From Cavia porcellus (taxonomy: Eukaryota > Chordata > Mammalia > Rodentia > Caviidae), in assembly GCF_034190915.1 (NCBI RefSeq), contig NW_026947503.1:23146532-23210531 (forward strand): a DNA stretch of 64,000 nt, in the 5' to 3' direction. The notes below the pieces were generated by a model, which was not told the origin of the DNA, did no database searches, and saw only the letters and a list, made by a program, of their open reading frames with translations. Positions 58,480-64,000 of this stretch are shown here, piece after piece. Numbering within the stretch: position 1 is the stretch's first letter; every line of letters starts with the position of its first letter. Position numbers and translations under genes: made by a program.

Positions 58480-58862
58480 GAAACAGTGTTACTTTGTTTA
58501 GACTGGTTTTAGTCTGTTTTGTATTGTTCAATTTCAACATACATGAAGGTATGGACAGCTATTTTGAAGAGAACAAGAGACATTATGGCAGCCATTGATT
58601 TTTCCTATTGTCTGGTTTTGAAGGCCTATAATGCCTTCATTACTCTGTTATGATCAGTTTAACACTATTTTGTTTTGTAGAAATTCATTGTGTGTGAAAG
58701 TATGGACAACTATTTAGAAGAAAACAAGAAAAATTATGGTAGCCACTATAGATCTCCTGTTGTCTTGCTTTGAAATCTGTGTCACTTTACATTATTTTCC
58801 TTTGATCTGCTTTCTTCTTTTTTCTTGTATTTACTTTCTATATCTTTAAAATATCAAAAAAG
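58480..58862 (+). mobile_element. L1 3' UTR fragment, two modules
   Basis: Begins in the end of a module (TAGTCTGTTTTGTATTG), then two complete modules starting at about 58553 (GACAGCTATTTTGAAGAGAA) and 58707 (GACAACTATTTAGAAGAAAA), and an A-rich tail. Very close to 3045-3350 and 56810-57128. Confidence 0.82.
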
Positions 58863-58904
58863 AAAGCAGGTTGGAAAAATGAGGAAAAAAAAGAAGAAAA
58901 GAAG

Positions 58905-59695
58905 CAGTGGTAGATCTTTGAGACTTCGAGTTAGACTTTATGCTACACTTCAAAGTAGTCAGTAATCCAGGCACTCAACCCTATGGCCAGAAGAGAGGAA
59001 AGCCTGGTTACTGCTCTAGCTGGCAGTAATCCTTGGCAGCATCCACGTGGCACTTATTTTAGGATCATGGAGAATGCATGGACTCTAAGGTTAAAAAGGG
59101 CTTTCACCCCAATTTCTGAAGGCCTGGGAGGCCAGGCATTGTGCTCCTGAGAGAGCATTGTGTGAAGCTGAGTGTGAAGCCAAAGGTGCAATGGAGAATC
59201 CACAAGTTTAACAAATTCAAGCACATAGATCATCTGGAAAACTGCATGGGTTAGCAGAGCAGGCCTAAGAGAGAAGTTGTGAGAGTTGCAACCACCAGAA
59301 GTGCTGTGTAGGTGAAGTCCTTTAAGCTTTTTGGACCTCACAACCACATTTCTTCAGATTCTGAGTGTGGAGCTCCAGGACTTAATGTTTGTCCTGCTAG
59401 ATTTTGAACTTGTTTTTGGTCCAATCCTTTGGATTTCATTTGTACCTTCTTAAATGGTAATATTTACTTTGTACCATTGTATGTTGGAAATGTTTAACTT
59501 TGTTTTCATTTGTACAGGGGGTTACAGATAAGAATTTGCCTTGGATCTCCAGAGGAGACTTGGGACTTGAACTTTTCACCAATGCTGAAACTGTTAGGAC
59601 TTTGGCAACTCTTGGGAAATAGACCGAGTGCCTTTTGTATAAATGATGTACATCAGACTTTGGAAACCAAGGGGTGGAATATTATGGTTTATGTT
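58905..59695 (+). mobile_element. MaLR internal region (3' part)
   Basis: GACTCTAAGGTTAAAAAGGG, GGCCAGGCATTGTGCTCCTG, AAGCACATAGATCATCTGGA, GGGGTTACAGATAAGAATTTG, GACTTGGGACTTGAACTTTT and ATGCTGAAACTGTTAGGACTT match the 3' part of THE1/MST/ORR1-type MaLR internal sequence. These elements are non-autonomous retrovirus-like transposons. A minus-strand open frame at 59054-59347 is incidental. Confidence 0.75.
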
Positions 59696-59701
59696 AGGAT
59701 A

Positions 59702-59755
<54 letters not shown>

Positions 59756-60095
59756 GAGTCTCATAGAGTCATGGAAGTGGCTGAATCTAGCACTTGTGAT
59801 TGGTTTGTCATCTAGCACTGGGATTGGTGGTCCGAGTACTGCACCCACCCAGGGTTGGATAGCCAGTACATGATATAACGGAGGGATTGAAGCATGCTTT
59901 TCCCCTTTGCTCTTTTCCCTCTTGTTGCTTGCAGCCACCATGAACAGTTGCCCCTTAGCCACATCACCTCACCTTGGAGCCAGCTGAATATGGACTGAAA
60001 CCTCCAAAAACTATAAACTAAATATACCTTTCTTTCCCTAATTTTGTGAATCTGATATTTTATGTCAGCAATAAGAGAAAAGTTAGCAAGACAAT
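59696..60095 (+). mobile_element. MaLR 3' LTR with embedded (AC)n
   Basis: Follows the internal region directly. After the AC microsatellite come TTGCTTGCAGCCACCATGAA, TGGACTGAAACCTCCAAAAA, CTATAAACTAAATATACC and GTCAGCAATAAGAGAAAAG, the ending typical of rodent ORR1/MT-type LTRs. Confidence 0.6.
59703..59753. repeat. (AC)n microsatellite
   Basis: About 25 uninterrupted AC units. Poly-(HT) and poly-(CV) open frames across it are artefacts. Confidence 0.97.
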
Positions 60096-60430
60096 TATCT
60101 AAAAATCAGCTGAATTTAAGTAAGCATTATTTTCAATAATGTGAGTAGGCAATCAGTTGAATTAACTTAGAAGCAAAACTGAGATTTACCTGAGGAGGAC
60201 AATATTCTGCCTGAAAATTGAAATATAATTTCCCATCTAATTTTTTGCCTGTATTACAAAATTTGGACTTTCCAGGTCCTATAATTTCCTGAGGAACTTT
60301 ATTGACAACTATCTCTAACACATATAGAAGATAAATATATTGGCTATTTGGGAGACATAGCCTATTCAGTCTGTTTCCCTGAAGGGTCATGAGAGCTACA
60401 CTGTTTTATTATAGACAGCTGAATTAGGTA
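60096..60430. other. No gene recognised
   Basis: AT-rich; an 85-codon minus-strand open frame at 60133-60390 has no recognisable domain. Confidence 0.45.
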
Positions 60431-60439
60431 GGAGTAGCA

Positions 60440-60922
60440 CAGGCAGTCAGATAGAGCTGGACTCTTGAGGGAATCAGTGCAAAAGATGAGAACACATTAC
60501 AAATGTGTCTGGAGGCACATTCTTTGACAGCCAGACCTGAAGACAAGATAGAATAAACAGGCCTACATGCCTCTCCATGGGATAAAAAATAAATTGAAGA
60601 TTATATTATAATTGGTATCACCTGGTCCAGCAAAGTCTAGACAGCATCAGTCATCTAGGAGGGTGAGAAAGACCTCCTGATCCATCCTTCCTAAAAAGAT
60701 CTTTATTCTTTCCATGTATATTTGCTACCCGATCTACTTCCCCACCAGATCAATATTACCTAAACAGCTATAGGTGTAATCTTATTAATCGTAATTTAGA
60801 CCCATGTTGTACTCACCTGATGACTTTGCACTCATCTTGTGATTTTGCTCTATAAAATGTCCTCTCTGAAATAGGGTCCCCTCCTGTCTCTCAAGAGCAC
60901 TCTCTCTTCTCTCTCTTCCTCT

Positions 60923-60967
<45 letters not shown>

Positions 60968-60990
60968 ATCTAACAAGTTGAGAGTTATAT
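60440..60990 (+). mobile_element. LTR-like promoter block (endogenous retrovirus, class uncertain)
   Basis: GCTCTATAAAATGTCCTCTC at about 60849 is TATA-like, followed by GGGTCCCCTCCTGTCTCTCA, AGAGCACTCTCTCTTC and an expanded (CT)n. U3-like sequence lies upstream. This layout is common in rodent class I/II LTRs. No adjacent retroviral genes. Confidence 0.4.
60896..60964. repeat. (CT)n microsatellite
   Basis: Impure then pure CT run; the RE-repeat open frame on the complement is an artefact. Confidence 0.95.
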
Positions 60991-61329
60991 TTTCCCCTAT
61001 ATCAGTTTATTAGGAATCCTGAGACACTGTACTTTTAGGAGTTGATATCTTAAACAAACACCACTTTATAACAGTCTGCTTTTCTCTAGTCATTATCCTG
61101 TCCACTAAATTAGTGGAAGTTAAGTATTTCAAATATAAAATTGACTATTGCAACATGATTAAAATGCAGTATTTTTGTCTACATGTCAAGTGTACTTTAG
61201 AAAATTAAAAACAGGCTGTCACTATTTTAAAGGACATATAAGCACACAAATCATTAAATGTAGCGGTAATATGAACTGAATGAATATATTTTGATTGGGC
61301 TTCTATTAAATCTGTATAACAATTTTGGG

Positions 61330-61745
61330 ACTGTGGCAATTTTCACTGTGTTGGTGCTTTCTTTCCATGAGCAAAGGAAATCTTTTCATCTTCTGATATG
61401 TTTTCAATTTCCTTTTTCAGAGTACTGTAGTTTTCAAGGTAGGGGTCTCTTACATCTTTTGTCAGATTGACTCCTATTTCATTGTTTTGTATGCTATTAT
61501 AAATGGTGTGGTTCCCTATTTTATCTCTCGTTGAGTTTGTTGTTTGTGTACAGGAATAATATTGATTTTTAAGTGCTGAATTTGTATACAACTGCACTAC
61601 TAAATTGGATTATTAAATCTACAAGTCTTTTAGTAGAGCTACGGGAATGTTCTATGTAGAGTATCATGTTATCTGAAAATAATGATAACTTCCTATATTT
61701 CTATCCTTATTCCTTTTATTTCTTTCTCTTGCCTAAAAACATTTT
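61330..61745 (-). mobile_element. L1 ORF2 fragment, antisense
   Basis: The minus strand reads as central ORF2 material; on the plus strand: CACTGTGTTGGTGCTTTCTT, TTTGTCAGATTGACTCCTAT, TTCATTGTTTTGTATGCTAT, TTATCTGAAAATAATGATAA. It is truncated on both sides. An 84-codon open piece at 61343-61597 is a remnant, with no intact catalytic region. Confidence 0.7.
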
Positions 61746-61888
61746 TCCCCTTAGTAGAGTGATTTAGCCCTGTTGTATGGGGGTTTAAAAAGGATACAGG
61801 ATAGCGATGAAGCTAAATATTGTATAAGAAAGGTTGAAGATCAAAGGATGATCATTCCAGTTTGGGGCAATGGTAGGGCAGAAAAGGG
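61746..61888. other. Unassigned sequence before the SINE
   Basis: No feature recognised. Confidence 0.4.
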
Positions 61889-61904
61889 AAAGAGTAGAAG
61901 GGAA

Positions 61905-61998
61905 GGGGCCTGGAAATTTAGCTCAGCGGCATAAGCGCCTGCCTTGCAAGCAGGCAGTCGTGAGTTTGATCCCCAGTACCGATAAAAAGGAAAAAGAC

Positions 61999-62024
<26 letters not shown>
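61905..62024 (+). mobile_element. Young tRNA-derived SINE (ID-like) with long poly-A
   Basis: Same element as at 665-783: TTTAGCTCAGCGGCATAAGC, CCTGCCTTGCAAGCAGG, GTGAGTTTGATCCCCAGTAC, GATAAAAAGGAAAAAGAC, then nearly 30 A residues. A perfect 16-bp target-site duplication AAAGAGTAGAAGGGAA lies at 61889-61904 and 62025-62040. The uninterrupted poly-A and exact duplication make this probably the youngest insertion in the window. Confidence 0.95.
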
Positions 62025-62030
<6 letters not shown>

Positions 62031-62040
62031 TAGAAGGGAA

Positions 62041-62950
62041 AGCCTAGGAGTACTGAAGTGAACTAGCTAGAGAAAAGACAACGTTTAATCACATGAAAGT
62101 ATCATAAAATTAAGTGAAGCAGTTGATGAAAGAGAGGAAGATGATGAGTAGAATAAAACAAAATTTACAGAACTAAATTGTGATTGAGAGAGAAAAGAAG
62201 GTAGATAACAAAAAAAAACAAGAGACAAACATAACAACTCATAAAAAAACACAAATGTACAGAACAAAACACAAAATGGAGCAGAGAGGAAAAAAAAGAT
62301 AAAAGAAAAATAAAAACAGCAATGGCAACATAAAAAAAAAACTAAGCCAGTCTACTACCAAGAGGAAAAATTATCAGACAGAGAAAAATAAAAGTAGTGA
62401 GATTTCTCTTTATCTGCAGTTCTGCGGTAGGTTCAAGGCTTATCCCAGAAAGTGTGCTCTAGCCACAGTTACAGGTGGATTTGTGTTGGGCTTCAATCTG
62501 ATCTTTGTTTCTGGATTTGGGAGATGGGGTTAGTTTTCTGTGGCCACAATTCTCCCCAGCTGTTCAAAAGAGAAGAAAACAATAAAAGACGGAAACATTT
62601 TAAAAATAAGAAAGTGAGCAAGCAAGACAGAAAGAGACAAAGAAAAGCAAAAAAGAAAAGACAAGACAAAGAGGCAGCCCTGCCCCTCCCGCTCTCCTAC
62701 CTGTGTCTCTCTCCCCAAGCACAGGCTAGTTCACCTAACTTGCAACTGGCTGGCTCATATGGTTACTATTACTTCAGACTTGTCTGTACCACTATTCCTA
62801 CCTGTAAAATACTGTGTGCCCTAGACAGAGGGCTACTATGTCGCTGGCATTCCCTACAGCCCTCCAGGCCCTGAGTGCCATCAATGGAGGGTGGTCTCAG
62901 AGTTGCTTCCAATAAGTCACAGCAGCTCCCATCAAGCAAGGATAAAAAAC
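62041..62950. other. Unassigned A-rich then GC-richer block
   Basis: 62100-62400 is A-rich with AACAAA and AGAGAG phrases. 62410-62940 is GC-richer and holds overlapping open frames on both strands (plus 62452-62874, 140 codons, with a lysine/arginine-rich middle; minus 62530-62718 and 62769-62999). No domain recognised. It may be a non-coding part of an unfamiliar transposable element. Confidence 0.3.
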
Positions 62951-62959
62951 TGCTGAGAA

Positions 62960-63290
62960 TTCTGCACCCTGTTGATAGGAATAAAAATGGTGAAGTCATT
63001 TTGGTAAAGAAGTTGACAATTTCTTATAAGGTTGAAAATTTAATTGACGTACCAGTCACATCTCATCTCTACTATTTAATCAAGAGAAATGAAAATATAT
63101 ACCCAAAGGCCAACTTCAATTCATCATATTTTCATTTATAGAAGCTAAAAATAGAAAACAAAAATGTGAATGGGGAACAGATAATCAATATAACAGAATG
63201 CTACTTAGCAATAAAAATGAATGAGCTACTGACACATGCAACAATAGCAAATATATACTTTCTTCTGTGGAAAATAATATAATAAACCTA
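62960..63290 (+). mobile_element. Ancient L1 ORF2 3' end
   Basis: GATAGGAATAAAAATGGTGA, AAGAGAAATGAAAATATATA, GAATGCTACTTAGCAATAAA, AATGAATGAGCTACTGACAC and ATGCAACAATAGC follow the ORF2 3' end of old mammalian L1s. Confidence 0.65.
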
Positions 63291-64000
63291 GTCTGTTTTA
63301 AAAAATGTATCTTTGGAATGTTCCAGTAAGAAAAATACTGCACAACTGTGGTATATTGTGTAATTATCTACACCTTGAAGAAAAGTTTCTTGAGACACAT
63401 TCATAAAACATCTGAGTTATGTGTCTCTGGTGATTATTCTAAGCTGTATAAAAGACCTTGTACTTGTGATATACTGTAAAAAGAAACTTATGCAACTGCC
63501 TTCAAGCTCTGACAGTGTAAATAAATAGTATTAAAAGTATGTTGTTTTGAAGAAAGTAGTTCACTTATCAAGAATTTAACTATAATAAGAAGGGCTTTTA
63601 GGTTTAAAAACATAACAAATGTAAAAGTTGATAAATATTAAAAATTATTGTATCAAAAAATAAAAAATAAGAAATATGTTAGCAAACAATAATATGGGCA
63701 AGGACTTAAACTATTAAAGGTTCTTAACTAACTATAAATAAACAAACAGAAAACCCAGCATAAACAGAACTGTCTATGAATTAATAATTCACATGTACAC
63801 AAATAATTCAAAACTTCAAAAGCCAATGAAAATGTTTTCAGCTCTGTTAGTAATAACAAGAATAAAATTTTTATCAAATTGAGCATAATTTTAAAAGTAC
63901 AAATAACCCAGATGATGTAATAAAGTAACATTCAAACTTCATTGGTCAAAATGCAAATTAACACAAATATACTGGAAAACAATTTGACAACGTCTATTTA
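63291..64000. other. No gene recognised
   Basis: AT-rich to the window end. The last 60 bp (AAATGCAAATTAACACAAAT, GGAAAACAATTTGACAA) may begin another old L1 fragment, but too little is present to call. Confidence 0.4.

Noticed and set aside
59510..59962. Open frames across the AC microsatellite
   Set aside because: Poly-(HT) and poly-(CV) translations come from the repeat; the flanks are MaLR sequence.
60785..60976. Arg-Glu repeat protein
   Set aside because: Translation of a (CT)n microsatellite on the complementary strand.
62452..62874. 140-codon open frame with a basic centre
   Set aside because: The basic part is simply a purine-rich run, open frames overlap on the other strand, and no domain is recognised.

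Overview
This window looks like an intergenic or deep-intronic stretch of a mammalian, probably rodent, genome. It is AT-rich and full of microsatellites. Almost everything that can be identified is transposable-element debris: 7SL-derived (B1-type) and tRNA-derived (ID-type) SINEs, dimers of the two, many truncated L1 pieces, MaLR and other LTRs, MIR fragments, one MER5A-type hAT piece and two mariner relics. I found no intact protein-coding gene, RNA gene, CRISPR array or bacterial-type operon. The species is not fixed by the sequence. B1-plus-ID dimers together with a young tRNA-Ala-like SINE carrying a fixed tail of ATAAAAAGGAAAAAGAC point to a non-murid rodent. Beaver or kangaroo-rat relatives are my guess, at low confidence.

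Layout. 1-10 kb: a young tRNA SINE at 665, a dimeric SINE at 1889-3475 split by an L1 3' end, a second dimer at 4016, a MIR at 6311, an MLT1 and B1 cluster at 7.4-7.6 kb, and an L1 tail at 8.6-9.2 kb. 10-20 kb: a 5'-truncated sense L1 (10.6-12.0 kb), a 297-bp sequence present twice 794 bp apart (13.7-14.8 kb), two LTR-like blocks (15.4-17.25 kb), and a MER5A relic at 19.1 kb. 20-30 kb: two stacked antisense L1s (21.2-23.1 kb), an RPS27 processed pseudogene with a perfect target-site duplication (26.1 kb), an ID SINE inside its own duplication (27.1 kb), MaLR LTRs, and an old L1.

30-45 kb: two mariner relics whose ends are repeats of each other in inverted orientation (29.5-31.0 kb), then mostly low-repeat sequence with MIRs, an MLT1 LTR, two striking palindromes (38.9 and 40.3 kb) and a two-unit 125-bp tandem repeat (44.7 kb). 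45-64 kb: an L1 3' UTR made of repeated modules (45.1 kb), a long antisense L1 (45.65-47.35 kb), MaLR LTRs (49.4 and 54.2 kb), another LTR-like block (53.5 kb), a sense L1 tail nested inside an antisense L1 (55.9-58.2 kb), a MaLR internal segment plus LTR (58.9-60.1 kb), an LTR-like promoter block (60.4-61.0 kb), an antisense L1 fragment (61.3 kb) and a second young SINE (61.9 kb).

No genes work together here. What the window does record well is insertion history: SINE and L1 insertions with readable target-site duplications, and an L1 lineage whose 3' UTR is built from roughly 150-bp repeated modules.
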